Shown here piece after piece: positions 43,077 through 52,235 of a stretch of 64,000 nt of DNA. The DNA is from Cognatilysobacter tabacisoli (lineage in GTDB: Bacteria; Pseudomonadota; Gammaproteobacteria; Xanthomonadales; Xanthomonadaceae): NCBI RefSeq assembly GCF_003586305.1, contig NZ_QXJI01000004.1, positions 1 to 64,000 on the forward strand. The letters are read 5' to 3'. Within the stretch, counting starts at the first letter, position 1, and each line of letters begins with the position of its first letter. Position numbers and translations under genes: made by a program. The notes under the pieces were generated by a model. That model was not told where the DNA came from. It searched no databases and saw only the letters and a program-made list of their open reading frames with translations.

Positions 43077-45695
43077 TCAGAACTTGAAGCCGACCCGCGC
43101 GTAGTAGAAGCCGCCGTTGAAGCCGTACGGCGTGTGCACCGGGTACTGCGCGCCGGCGATGAAGTCCCACGGGTTGCGCTCGGGCACCTCGTCGAACAGG
43201 TTCTGCGCGCCGAGACTGAAGTACAGGCCCGAGGCGAACTTCCAGCCGATCTCGGCGTCGACCGTCACCGCGCTGTCGCCGTTGATCGGCAGGCCGCCGT
43301 CGTCGAGGTGGTCCTCGAAGAACGATCCGTAGTAGTTCACCCGCGCATTGGCGTGGAACACCTCGCGCTGGTGGTCGATGCTGAAGTAGCCCTTGGTGCT
43401 CGGCAGCGACTCTTCCAGCTTCTTGATCCGGATCGGCGTGATGATGCCCGGGGTGAAGTCGTCGACCTCGGTCTGGTTCCAGTTGGCGGCGAGCGAGTAG
43501 GTGGTCTCGCCGCCGAAGTGGTCGCTGGCGTAGCTGGTGACCAGGTCGATGCCGGTGGTGGTGGTGTCGAAGTCGTTGACGAAGAACTGCACCTCGCTGA
43601 TGGACGCCGCCTCCGGGTTGCCGCCGGCCACAAGCGCCGCGCGGTCGGCCGGGGTCACGGTGAAGAACGTGCTCAGCGCGATCCGGTCCTCGGTCTTGAT
43701 CTGGTACCAGTCGAGCGTGGCCAGCCAGCCGCCGCTGTTCCAGACCAGGCCCAGCGAGGCGTTCTTCGACTCTTCCGGGGTCAGCGGCTCGGCGCCGTAG
43801 AACTGCGCGATCGCGTTGTTCGGCGACAGCACCGCCGTGTCGCGCAGTTGGCCGGCGATGAACGACGTGGTCACCTGCTCGGCGTTGGCCTGGCCTGGGG
43901 TCGGTGCGCGGAAGCCGGTGCTGACCGCGCCGCGCACGGCGAAGGTGTCGGTGAAGTCGTAGCGGCCGGTGAGCTTCCAGTTGGTGGTGCCGCCGAAGTC
44001 GCTGAAGTCCTCGTGGCGGACCGCGGCGGCGAGGCGGAACTGCTCGGTGAACGGCGCCTCGGCATCGACGTAGACCGCCCAGTTGTCGCGGCTGTTGCTG
44101 CCGGCGGTGCGCGGGTTGAAGCCGTTGAAGCCGTTCGAGCCCAGCGAGAAGCCCTGCGCCACCAGCGGCCCGATCGCGTACGACGCGTAGTCGCCGGCGC
44201 GGACCTCGAACTCCTCCTCGCGCCACTCGGCGCCCATCGCGACGCTGACCGGACCGCCGCGGGTGAAGCCGGTGTCGAAGTCGCGCGACAGGTCGAAGTT
44301 GACGCTCATTTCGGTCTGGGTGTTGCCGCCCGGCGCGAACTCGTTGTCGCCCGGCTGGCTCGGACCCAGCGAGGCGTTGACCGTGTTGAGCATGTAGAAG
44401 TTGATCTCGTTGCGGCCGTGGCTGCCGCTGAGGTCCCAGTGCCAGCCGTCGCCCCAGACGCCCTTGACGCCGAGCGTCAGCGCGGCGTCCTCCATCCGTC
44501 CGCCGAACTTCGGCGTGAAGCCGCCCGGGAACTGCGACAGGAAGGTGAAGCACTCCGACGGCAGCGCGGCGACGGCGGCGCCGACCCCGGCGTACGGCAG
44601 CAGGTTGCCGTTGGCGTCGCGCAGCGCGATCGTCGGGCAGGTGGTGGCGTTGCCGGTGTTGAGGTCGCCGATCAGCAGCGTCTGGCCGCCGTCGTTCGAG
44701 AACACGCCGCTGCGGGCGGTCGGGTTGCGGTAGTAGAAGCCGCCCTCGACGTCGCGCTTGGCGTAGTTGCCGAAGCCGTAGAAGTCCACGCTCTCGCCGG
44801 AGATGCCGAAGTTGGCGACGAACTTCATGTCCTCGTGGGTCTTCGGCGAGCCCCAGACCTGCACCGGGTCGAGCACGCCCGGGTAGCCGGCGGCGGCCAC
44901 GGCGGCCGCGTCGTCGCGCTGCACGCTGCGCGAGGTGTCGTCGGCCGAGCGCCACTCGGCGGTCAGCGTCGCAAAGCCATTGGCGGTCAGCGGCAGGCCG
45001 ATCTGCGCGGTGTACTGCTGGGTGGCGCCGTCGCCCTCGTAGTACTGGCCGCCGAACGCCTCGACCGTGCCGCCGCTGTCGAGCCGCTTGAGGCCGAAGT
45101 TGATGACGCCGGCGATCGCGTCGGAACCGTACTGCGCCGCCGCGCCGTCGCGCAGCACTTCGACCTGCTCCAGCGCCAGCGACGGGAACACCGACACGTC
45201 GCCGCCCTGCGCGCCGTCGGACAGGCCGCGGCCGAGGAAGGTGATCACCGCCGCGCGGTGGCGGCGCTTGCCGTTGACCAGGATCAGCGTGTTGTCCGGC
45301 GGCAGGCCGCGCAGGTTGGCCGGGCGCACCAGCGTCGCGGCGTCGTCGATCGGAATCGTGCTGACGTTGAACGACGGCACCAGCGTGCGCAGCTTGTCGA
45401 GCACGTCGACCGACGGCTGGGTGTGGAACTCCTCGCCGCCGAGGATGTCGATCGGCACCGCTGAGCTGGCCTCGGTGCGCGGCTTGGTGCGCGATCCGAG
45501 CACCGAGACGGTCTCGAGCGTGGTCGCGCCTTCGTCACCGGCCTGCGCGGCCGGCTGTTGCTGCGGCGCGGGGGCCGGCGCCTGCTGGGCGTGGACGCTG
45601 CCGATGCCGGCCAGCGCCAGTACCGTGCCGCCCCACAGGGCGTGGCGGATGCCGAGCGCGATGGAATTCCTTCTGCAACGCAGTCTGCTGCTCAT
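43077..45695 (-). CDS. TonB-dependent receptor
   Basis: An 872-residue outer-membrane receptor. Signal peptide about 1-36 (ending SVHAQ), a Gln/Pro/Ala linker, the TonB-box region ETVSVLGSRTKPRTEASSA, a plug (NTLILVNGKRRHRAAVITFLG as two blocks; [26 protein letters not shown]) and a barrel ending in YYARVGFKF with terminal Phe. The plug with LRGLPPDNTLILVNGKRRH is typical of the large Xanthomonas-type TBDR group. The substrate is not evident. A promoter with near-consensus spacing lies about 100 bp upstream, and the cca gene follows in the same direction from further upstream. Confidence 0.93.
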   Translation of the reverse strand: MSSRLRCRRNSIALGIRHALWGGTVLALAGIGSVHAQQAPAPAPQQQPAAQAGDEGATTLETVSVLGSRTKPRTEASSAVPIDILGGEEFHTQPSVDVLDKLRTLVPSFNVSTIPIDDAATLVRPANLRGLPPDNTLILVNGKRRHRAAVITFLGRGLSDGAQGGDVSVFPSLALEQVEVLRDGAAAQYGSDAIAGVINFGLKRLDSGGTVEAFGGQYYEGDGATQQYTAQIGLPLTANGFATLTAEWRSADDTSRSVQRDDAAAVAAAGYPGVLDPVQVWGSPKTHEDMKFVANFGISGESVDFYGFGNYAKRDVEGGFYYRNPTARSGVFSNDGGQTLLIGDLNTGNATTCPTIALRDANGNLLPYAGVGAAVAALPSECFTFLSQFPGGFTPKFGGRMEDAALTLGVKGVWGDGWHWDLSGSHGRNEINFYMLNTVNASLGPSQPGDNEFAPGGNTQTEMSVNFDLSRDFDTGFTRGGPVSVAMGAEWREEEFEVRAGDYASYAIGPLVAQGFSLGSNGFNGFNPRTAGSNSRDNWAVYVDAEAPFTEQFRLAAAVRHEDFSDFGGTTNWKLTGRYDFTDTFAVRGAVSTGFRAPTPGQANAEQVTTSFIAGQLRDTAVLSPNNAIAQFYGAEPLTPEESKNASLGLVWNSGGWLATLDWYQIKTEDRIALSTFFTVTPADRAALVAGGNPEAASISEVQFFVNDFDTTTTGIDLVTSYASDHFGGETTYSLAANWNQTEVDDFTPGIITPIRIKKLEESLPSTKGYFSIDHQREVFHANARVNYYGSFFEDHLDDGGLPINGDSAVTVDAEIGWKFASGLYFSLGAQNLFDEVPERNPWDFIAGAQYPVHTPYGFNGGFYYARVGFKF

Positions 45696-45794
45696 CGAGG
45701 TGTCCTAGTGACGCGCAGGCGCCCCCCTGGGACGGCCGTCCTGCCGTCCCATCCGCCAGCGCGCCGCGCTGAAGACCGACGGACCGGACCTGAA

Positions 45795-45823
45795 TTAACA
45801 GAACCGCAACACTGAAACAACAA
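45795..45823 (-). promoter_or_regulatory. Candidate promoter of the 43-kb TonB receptor
   Basis: On the minus strand TTGTTG (45823-45818) and TGTTAA (45800-45795) are 17 bp apart, in a locally AT-rich stretch. ACTGTGCCGAAT, also found upstream of the TBDR at 52 kb, lies 44 bp before the -35 box (45879-45868). Confidence 0.55.
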
Positions 45824-45967
45824 ATCCGAAACACTCGGGCGCCGGATTGCGCACAGGGTCCCGCCAGATTCGGCACAGTCCGACGCCCGGCTGCGGGTCG
45901 CGGCCGCCGGCTGACGAGGTCGGAGAGGGCGCGACCCGACTTCGACGCCGGGCGCGGCCGCGGGCGC

Positions 45968-47209
45968 TCAGCGCGGCTTGGACAGCGCCTGGGCGATCGC
46001 GCCGATCCGCGCCTGGCGCAGGGCCTCGCCGAGCGCGGGCCCGTCGAGCGGGGCGCCGTCGCGGCCCGGTCCGAGGTCGGCGGCCCGCACGGCGCGGGCG
46101 GCCGCGTGGGCGGCGAGCAGGGCCGGGCCCTGCGGGTAGGCGTCCTCGGCGGCGCCGCCGCGGCCGCGCTTGTCGGCCTCGCACACCGTGGCCAGCTGGG
46201 CGATCCGCTCGGGGCGGCGGTAGCCGTCGCAGCGCGCGATCAAGGCCTCGACGGTGGACGCGCGCAGTTCGTAGAACCGGTGCACGTTGAGGTGCTCGCG
46301 GCACGCGGCCTCGGCCAGCTGGCGGTGTTGCGCCGGAATGCGCAGGCGCTCGCACAGCGCGCGCAGCGGGGCGACGCCAGCGTGCTCGTGGTTGACGTGG
46401 CGCGGCAGCTGCGATGACGGGGTCAGCGCCTTGCCGAGGTCGTGGGTCAGCGCGGCGAAGCCGACGAGGTCGTCGCCCGGGGCCAGTCGCGCGGCCATGT
46501 CGCAGACCATCTCGACGTGCACGCCGGTGTCGACCTCGGGGTGGTACTCGGCGCGCTGCGGCACGCCGTACAGCGCGTCGACCTCGGGCAGCACCGCGGC
46601 CAGGGCGCCGGCGTCATGCAGCGTGCGCAGGAACGCCGACGGCGCCGCGCTGGCCAGCGCGCGGCGCAGCTCCTGCCACACGCGTTCGGGCACCAGGTCG
46701 GCGAGTTCGCCCGCGTCGACCATCGCGCGCATCAGCGCCATCGTGTCCGGCGCGACGGTGAAGCCCAGCGGCGCGAACCGCGCCATGAAGCGGCCGGCGC
46801 GCAGCACCCGCAGCGGGTCCTCGGCGAACGCCGGGCCGACGTGGCGCAGCACGCGGTCCTGCAGGTCGCGGTGGCCGCCGTACGGGTCGACCAGCGTGCC
46901 GTCGGGGGCCTGGGCGATCGCGTTGATCGTGAAGTCGCGGCGATGCAGGTCCTGCTCGAGCGTGACCGACGGATCGGCGTCGACGACGAAGCCGCGGTGG
47001 CCGCGCCCGCTTTTGCGCTCGGTCCGCGCCAGCGCGTACTCCTCGCCGCTGGCCGGGTGCAGGAACACCGGGAAATCGGCGCCGACCGCGCGGAAGCCCG
47101 CGGCCTCCATCGAGGCCTGGGTCTCGCCGACGACCACCCAGTCGCGGTCGCCCGGCGGCAGGCCGAGCAGGGCGTCGCGCACGGCGCCGCCGACGAGGTA
47201 GGTCTGCAC
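45968..47209 (-). CDS. cca: Multifunctional CCA-adding enzyme
   Basis: A 413-residue tRNA nucleotidyltransferase that builds or repairs the 3' CCA. The class II nucleotidyltransferase head has [15 protein letters not shown] and GDRDWVVVG with the catalytic Asp pair, followed by [10 protein letters not shown], and [17 protein letters not shown]-terminal HD phosphohydrolase domain is present ([23 protein letters not shown] near residues 230-260), as in E. coli Cca, which adds phosphatase and phosphodiesterase activity. Length is close to the 412 of E. coli. Confidence 0.96.
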   Translation of the reverse strand: MQTYLVGGAVRDALLGLPPGDRDWVVVGETQASMEAAGFRAVGADFPVFLHPASGEEYALARTERKSGRGHRGFVVDADPSVTLEQDLHRRDFTINAIAQAPDGTLVDPYGGHRDLQDRVLRHVGPAFAEDPLRVLRAGRFMARFAPLGFTVAPDTMALMRAMVDAGELADLVPERVWQELRRALASAAPSAFLRTLHDAGALAAVLPEVDALYGVPQRAEYHPEVDTGVHVEMVCDMAARLAPGDDLVGFAALTHDLGKALTPSSQLPRHVNHEHAGVAPLRALCERLRIPAQHRQLAEAACREHLNVHRFYELRASTVEALIARCDGYRRPERIAQLATVCEADKRGRGGAAEDAYPQGPALLAAHAAARAVRAADLGPGRDGAPLDGPALGEALRQARIGAIAQALSKPR

Positions 47210-47291
47210 GGGGTTGGGCCTCGAGGGTCGGGCCCGACAGCCTACCCAGTCGCGCGCGTGGCGTGTGTCGCGGCCGGCCCGCGGGGCGGGC

Positions 47292-47585
47292 TCAGCCGTC
47301 GAGGTAGGGGTTCCAGGTCTGGATGCCCTGGCCCGACTGCATCTGCTCGCGCGCCTCGCGCCGCTCGGCGTCGCGCTCGCTCCTCGTGCGGCACACGCGC
47401 TTGACGAAGGCGGTGCCGGTGCGGCGCTCGCGGGTGCACAGCGGTCGTTCGTCGGCGCCGGTTGTCGAGGCGACCGGTGCGTGGGGCACCGTGTCCGACC
47501 CGGCCGCAGGGGCCGTGGACGGCGCCGACGAGGCGGCGTTCGCGAGCGCCCAGGCGAGGACGGAGGTCATGGCGAGGCTGGGCAT
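47292..47585 (-). CDS. Small exported protein with a paired-Cys basic motif
   Basis: A 97-residue hypothetical protein with a probable signal peptide (about 1-24), a low-complexity Ala/Ser/Pro/Thr stretch (about 17-45) and a conserved-looking core [20 protein letters not shown] (two Cys, basic). This core recurs in short exported proteins of Xanthomonadaceae, as far as memory serves. No function is known; a periplasmic disulfide-bonded protein is plausible. It lies 83 bp upstream-to-downstream of neither partner closely, between cca and a PH-domain gene on the same strand. Confidence 0.65.
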   Translation of the reverse strand: MPSLAMTSVLAWALANAASSAPSTAPAAGSDTVPHAPVASTTGADERPLCTRERRTGTAFVKRVCRTRSERDAERREAREQMQSGQGIQTWNPYLDG

Positions 47586-47658
47586 GCGGGCGGCTCGAGC
47601 GGTGGTGGCCCGAGTCTAGGTCGCGGCCGCGCCGCACGACCTTGCCGAACGTGGCCGC

Positions 47659-48036
47659 TCAGCGCGGCGCGTACTGCGCCAGCAGCGCGATGATGTCCTC
47701 GGCGCCGGCGTTGCGCCCGAGCGCGCGCGCGATCGGCGCGGCCTGGCCCGACACCCACACGCGCAGCTCGGCCTCCAGGTCGAAATGCCCGGCCGTCTCC
47801 AGCGCGAACATCGCGATGCTGCGGTACGGCACGCTGAGGAACTCGCTCTTGCGCCCGGTCACGCCCTGCTTGTCGACGAAGATCAGCCGGCGGTCGGTGA
47901 ACACGATCAGGTCGCGGATTTCGCCGAACGCGCGCTGCACGGTCTCGCCCGGCGCCAGCAGCGGGCCGAGCGCCTCGTTGACCTGGTCGGTGGACTTCTC
48001 GCCGGCGTGGCCGAGCAGGGTGTCGAGCAGTCCCAT
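47659..48036 (-). CDS. PH domain-containing protein (bacterial bPH type)
   Basis: A 125-residue soluble protein. LLDTLLGHAGEKSTDQV at the start and IRDLIVFTDRRLIFVDKQG, KSEFLSVPYRSIAMFALE and AELRVWVSG fit the bacterial PH domain family (PF08000), a beta-sandwich of unknown role. GGAG lies 6 nt before the ATG. It follows the NDUFA9-like gene on the same strand by 38 bp, so co-transcription is likely. Confidence 0.88.
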   Translation of the reverse strand: MGLLDTLLGHAGEKSTDQVNEALGPLLAPGETVQRAFGEIRDLIVFTDRRLIFVDKQGVTGRKSEFLSVPYRSIAMFALETAGHFDLEAELRVWVSGQAAPIARALGRNAGAEDIIALLAQYAPR

Positions 48037-48074
48037 GGCGATCTCCGGAAGGTCGGGCGGTGCGGGGGTGGCGG

Positions 48075-48983
48075 CTACGCGTCGCGGGCGATGCCGAGGA
48101 TCTCGGGCAGCTTCGGCAGCACCGGGGTCGGCGTCAGGCCGAGCTTCGGCAGGCCGTTGTCGGCGCTGGTCGAGTCCAGCTGCAGCGAGCGCCAGTTGTC
48201 GCGGCTGATCGGCTTGCCCGGCAGGTGCTCGCCGACCTCGGCCTGCAGCTTGCCCAGGCCGGGCGGCAGCGGGATCACGAAGCGCGTGCGCCGGCGCGCG
48301 CGCGCGGTGAAGCGCACGATCTCGGCCAGCGACATCGTGTCCGGGCCGACCAGGTCGTAGACCTGGCCGATGGTCTTGTCGTCGACCAGCGCGCGTGCGA
48401 ACGCGTCGGCGACGTCGCCGACCCACACCGGCTGGAACTTCGCGTCGGCGCGGCCGATCGGCAGCACCGGGGCGAGTTTCAGCAGCCCGTCGAAGCGGCA
48501 GAACAGGCCGTCGCCCGGCCCGGCGATCACCGACGGGCGGAAGATCGTCCAGTCCAGCTGCGACGCGCGCACGCGCTTGTCGGCTTCGCCGCGCGCCATC
48601 AGGTAGTGGCTGGCGCCGTCGGTCGCGTGCAGCGCGCTCATCTGCAGCAGCCGGCGCACGCGCATATCGCGCATCGCCTGGATCAGCGTTTCGGTCAGGC
48701 CGACGAACACCTGGCGGAAGCCGTCGCCGTCGTCGCCGCGCTCGTTGAGGATGCCGGTCAGGTTCACGACCGCGTCGGCGTCGTCGAGCACCGCGCGCAG
48801 GAACTGGCCGTCGGCGACGTCGCCTTCGATCACGCTCGCCCCGCGCGGCAGCTGCGCGCGGCGGCCGGCGTCGCCGCCGCGGCTGAGCACGGTCACGCGG
48901 TGGCCGTCGCCGAGCAGGCGCGCGGCTAGGTGGCGACCGACGAAGCCGGTGCCGCCGAGGATCAGGACGTGCTGTCGGGCCAT
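48075..48983 (-). CDS. NDUFA9-like NAD(P)-binding protein
   Basis: A 302-residue atypical short-chain dehydrogenase with a Rossmann start VLILGGTGFVGRHLAARL (residues 6-23) and VSRGGDAGRR. It resembles the complex I accessory subunit NDUFA9 family and NmrA/YwnB-like proteins (IFRPSVIAGPGDGLFCRF, FQPVWVGDVADAF). Catalytic activity is uncertain, as the SDR Tyr-Lys pair appears only as YLMARGEADK. The ATG at 48983 starts at the conserved motif. It begins 10 bp after the lytic transglycosylase stop. Confidence 0.85.
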   Translation of the reverse strand: MARQHVLILGGTGFVGRHLAARLLGDGHRVTVLSRGGDAGRRAQLPRGASVIEGDVADGQFLRAVLDDADAVVNLTGILNERGDDGDGFRQVFVGLTETLIQAMRDMRVRRLLQMSALHATDGASHYLMARGEADKRVRASQLDWTIFRPSVIAGPGDGLFCRFDGLLKLAPVLPIGRADAKFQPVWVGDVADAFARALVDDKTIGQVYDLVGPDTMSLAEIVRFTARARRRTRFVIPLPPGLGKLQAEVGEHLPGKPISRDNWRSLQLDSTSADNGLPKLGLTPTPVLPKLPEILGIARDA

Positions 48984-48993
48984 GGGGTGTGCT

Positions 48994-51075
48994 TCAACGG
49001 CGGGTGGCGGGCCTGCCGGCGGCCGGCGCCGCCGCGGCGGGCGCGGTCGACGGCAGCGGGCAGCTGAAGCGCTTGCGCGGGCCATCGAGCCGGCCGCGCA
49101 TGCGGTCGTCCAGTGTCACCGCGTCGCCGTTGAGGCGCCAGTCGTAGATCACGCTGAAGGCCAGCACCCGGGCGACGTAGTCGCGGGTTTCCTTGTAGCT
49201 GATCGTCTCGATCCAGAAGTCCGGGTCCATGCCCGGGCGCTGCGACTGCCAGCGGCCCAGCGGCGCGGGGCCGGCGTTGTAGCCGGCAATCGCGAAGTAC
49301 GGCTGGCCGCCGTACTTGTCCATCAGCTGGCGCAGGTACGCGCTGCCGAGGGTGATGTTGGTGTCCGGGTCGTACAGGCTGTCGGCGCCGCCCCACGGCT
49401 GGCCGATCCCGCGCGCGACCTGGGCGCCGGTGGCGGGCAGGATCTGCATCAGCCCGAGCGCGTTCGCCGACGAGCGCGCGGTCGGGGTGAAGATGCTTTC
49501 GGCGCGGATCTCGGCCGCGACCCACGCCGGGTCGAGGCCATTGCGGCGCGCCTCGCGGCGGATGGTGTCGTCGTGGTGCAGCGGGAAGCGCAGCGGGTAC
49601 AGGCGCAGTTCGTCCGGCCGCGGCTCGCCCGCCGGCGTCTTGCCAAGGGAGAACACGCCGCGGTCGAACCAGCCGTGCTGCTGCGCGACCTCGACGGCCA
49701 TGCGCCGCTGCGCATCGTCGAAGCGCGCGAGCGCCTCGTCCCACTCGCGCACCGCCCAGCCGTTGCGCTGGATCCGGTACAGGCCGAGCGCGCGCACGAT
49801 CGCCGGGTCGCGGGCGACCGCGGCCTTGGCTGCGGCGCTGTCGGCCGGCATCCACGGGCACAGCGCGTACGGCTGGTTCAGGCGGTCGGCGGCGAGGAAG
49901 CCGTGGAACTCGGGCTTGGTCGCGGCCTCGCGGTACAGCCGCTGCGCGGTCGCGCGGTCGCCGGCGCGCTCGGCCAGTCGCGCCTCGAAATACGTCCAGC
50001 GCGAGTCGGCGCGTTGCTTGGCGCCCATCCTGCGGATCGCGGCCAGCGCCGCCGGCCAGTCCGAGCGCGCCATCGCCTCGCGTGCGCGCCACTCGTGCAG
50101 GCGGTCGTCGTAGGACACGTCGGGTACGGCGTTGAGGCGGCGCGCGGAGTCCGGTTCGTACGACGCGACGGTCCACAGCGCGATCTCGTACAGCACGCGG
50201 CCGCGGTCCTGGTCGCCCATGCCGAGCGCCTGCGCGTACTGCGGCAGCTGCGCCTCGGCCGCCGCCGGCGCCGTCTTGGCCAGCTTGGCCAGCCCGTACG
50301 AGGCGATGCGGCGGCTGCGTTCGGTCTTCGGCCACGACAGCGCACGCGCATGCACCCCGTCGAGGAATGCGGCGTAGTCGTTGGCCAGCGCGGCGTCGTC
50401 GGGCGGCAGGCCGCGCGCGACGCTGCGGATCACCGCGGGCTGCCGCTCGGCGGCCGCCGCATCGATGCGTTCCCAGCGCAGCGCCGGGGTGAGACCGCCC
50501 GCCGCCGCCAGCGACGCGAACGTGGCGTCGCAGGTGGCCGACAGCGGCTTGCCGGCGCCGCGCCAGATCGCCTGCGCTTCGCCGATCCACGCCGCATCCG
50601 CCGGGGCCAGCGCGCGGCGCGCGTTGAGCTGGGCGCAGCGCAGCTCGGTCGACTTGATGCCCGGCCGCCACGCGGCCATCAGCGCCGCCCAGTCCTCGCG
50701 GCGCGACGCCGCGGCGAGCCACAGCTCGCGGAACGCGTCGCCGACGGCCTGGCGGTCGTGGCGCGCGAGGAAGGCCTCGGCGCGCGCGCGCGGCAGCGTG
50801 TCGATCTCGCGGCGCAGCGCGGCGTACTCGATCCAGCCGTAGAGCGGATGGCGGGTCAGGTCGGCGTTGGCGCCGGCGTCGAAGTCGCCACGCTCGGCCG
50901 CTTCGATCGCTGCGCGCACGCGCGGCAGTTGCGGGTCGGACGCGACCAGCGCGGTGGAGGTGGCGGGCGACTGCGCACGCGGCGACGACGGCACGCCCGT
51001 CTGCGCGAGCGCGCAGGGAGCGAAAGCGAACGTCAATGCGGCGAGTACGATGGCGTGGGGGCGGGTCATCGTCAT
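48994..51075 (-). CDS. slt: Soluble lytic murein transglycosylase
   Basis: A 693-residue periplasmic enzyme. A signal peptide (about 1-24, ending CALAQ) is followed by a long superhelical alpha domain (about 50-480), then an Slt70-type lysozyme-like domain. The catalytic Glu lies in AAEIRAESIFTPTARS, followed by ANALGLMQILPATG, and AGYNAGP completes the fold. It cleaves glycan strands to 1,6-anhydromuropeptides. Two in-frame ATGs (51075 and 51069) are possible. TATAGT is only 7-8 nt upstream of the first, so the message may be leaderless. Confidence 0.92.
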   Translation of the reverse strand: MTMTRPHAIVLAALTFAFAPCALAQTGVPSSPRAQSPATSTALVASDPQLPRVRAAIEAAERGDFDAGANADLTRHPLYGWIEYAALRREIDTLPRARAEAFLARHDRQAVGDAFRELWLAAASRREDWAALMAAWRPGIKSTELRCAQLNARRALAPADAAWIGEAQAIWRGAGKPLSATCDATFASLAAAGGLTPALRWERIDAAAAERQPAVIRSVARGLPPDDAALANDYAAFLDGVHARALSWPKTERSRRIASYGLAKLAKTAPAAAEAQLPQYAQALGMGDQDRGRVLYEIALWTVASYEPDSARRLNAVPDVSYDDRLHEWRAREAMARSDWPAALAAIRRMGAKQRADSRWTYFEARLAERAGDRATAQRLYREAATKPEFHGFLAADRLNQPYALCPWMPADSAAAKAAVARDPAIVRALGLYRIQRNGWAVREWDEALARFDDAQRRMAVEVAQQHGWFDRGVFSLGKTPAGEPRPDELRLYPLRFPLHHDDTIRREARRNGLDPAWVAAEIRAESIFTPTARSSANALGLMQILPATGAQVARGIGQPWGGADSLYDPDTNITLGSAYLRQLMDKYGGQPYFAIAGYNAGPAPLGRWQSQRPGMDPDFWIETISYKETRDYVARVLAFSVIYDWRLNGDAVTLDDRMRGRLDGPRKRFSCPLPSTAPAAAAPAAGRPATRR

Positions 51076-51082
51076 GCGCCGG

Positions 51083-51088
51083 ACTATA
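51083..51088 (-). promoter_or_regulatory. TATAGT -10 box directly before slt
   Basis: On the minus strand TATAGT ends 7 nt before the ATG at 51075, which places the expected transcription start on or next to the start codon. No good -35 box is seen. Confidence 0.45.
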
Positions 51089-51223
51089 GCCCAGCGTCGA
51101 TGAACGACCCGCGTGAAGAACGCCTGCCAGCGATGCGCCGCAATGCCCTGCGCGCCAAGCGCGGCGCGGGTTTGCGCACGGCGCGCGTGAAGGCGTGGCG
51201 CGTGCGGAGGCAGGAGTGGATCG

Positions 51224-52021
51224 ATGATCGAGTGGCTGCTGTTCCTCGTGCTCGGCGCGATCGCCGGCGTGCTCGCCGGACTGCTCGGCGTCGGCGGCGG
51301 GCTCGTGCTCGTCGCCGCGCTGGCGTGGCTGCTGCCGCTGCTCGGTGTGCCCGCCGACGCGGCGATGCATGCCGCGCTCGCGAGCTCGCTGGCGAGCATC
51401 GTGCTGACCGCGGCGGCGTCGGCTCGCGCGCACGCCAAGCGCGGCAGCGTGCTGTGGCCGACGGTGGCGTGGATGGTGCCGGGGCTGCTGCTCGGCGGCT
51501 GGCTCGGCAGCGGCGTGGCGGTGCGTATCGACGGCGACGCGCTGCGCTGGATCGTCGCCGGCTACTGCGTGATCGCCGCGCTGCAGCTGCTGCTCGGCAA
51601 GGGCCGCGAGGGCCGGCCGGACGGACGCCCTGCGCCGAAGGGCCCGGGCATGGCCGCGGCCGGCGGCGTGATCGGAGCGGTGTCGGCCGTGGTCGGAATC
51701 GGCGGCGGCAGCATGACGGTGCCGCTGCTGGTCTCGCGCGGCGTCGCACCGGTGCGCGCGGTCGGGACCTCGTCCGCGTGCGGCGTGGCGATCGGGCTGG
51801 CCAGCGCGGTCGGCTACGCGCTGCATGCGCCGGCGGGCGCGCTGCCGGAGCACGCCGTCGGCTACGTCTACCTGCCGGCGGCGATCGGCGTGGCGATGGC
51901 GTCGGTGCTCGCCGCGCCGTTCGGCACCCGCCTCGCGCACCGGCTGCACGGCGACACCCTCAAGCGCGTGTTCGCGCTGTTCCTGCTCGCGGTCGCCGCC
52001 AGCCTCGCGTCCGGCGGCTGA
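51224..52021 (+). CDS. TauE/SafE family permease
   Basis: A 265-residue membrane protein with about eight helices in two repeats. The first begins IAGVLAGLLGVGGGLVLV and the second AAGGVIGAVSAVVGIGGGSM, the duplicated glycine-rich motif of the sulfite exporter TauE/SafE family. Members export sulfite, sulfoacetate or related sulfur anions; the substrate here is unknown. GGAG lies about 8 nt before the ATG. It is divergent from slt. Confidence 0.92.
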   Translation: MIEWLLFLVLGAIAGVLAGLLGVGGGLVLVAALAWLLPLLGVPADAAMHAALASSLASIVLTAAASARAHAKRGSVLWPTVAWMVPGLLLGGWLGSGVAVRIDGDALRWIVAGYCVIAALQLLLGKGREGRPDGRPAPKGPGMAAAGGVIGAVSAVVGIGGGSMTVPLLVSRGVAPVRAVGTSSACGVAIGLASAVGYALHAPAGALPEHAVGYVYLPAAIGVAMASVLAAPFGTRLAHRLHGDTLKRVFALFLLAVAASLASGG

Positions 52022-52131
52022 GCCGCCCCCGCGCCCGGTCTAGCCGGGGCTGCGGGTCGACGCACCACCCGCCAAGGACCGCCCGGCGGGTCTCCCCGAA
52101 CTGTGCCGAATGCCGCGCGGACCTTTGCCGC

Positions 52132-52160
52132 TTGTGGCCGCTTCACAATTTGTTTACAAC
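52132..52160 (+). promoter_or_regulatory. Candidate promoter of the 52-kb TonB receptor
   Basis: TTGTGG (52132-52137) and TACAAC (52155-52160) are 17 bp apart. TTGTG (52132-52136) and CACAA (52144-52148) form a 5-bp inverted repeat over the -35 box. ACTGTGCCGAAT (52100-52111) lies 20 bp upstream. Confidence 0.6.
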
Positions 52161-52235
52161 CCGGTGACGCCGCTGGACAGGGGCTGCGGCGCGTGCGATC
52201 GCCCTAAAAACGACAATTCTTCACGGAGAGATGCA

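Noticed and set aside
51099-51223. Possible small gene starting MNDPREERLPAMRR before the TauE/SafE gene
   Set aside because: The frame runs on into the permease gene in a shadow frame, and the codons show no special pattern. It overlaps the slt promoter.
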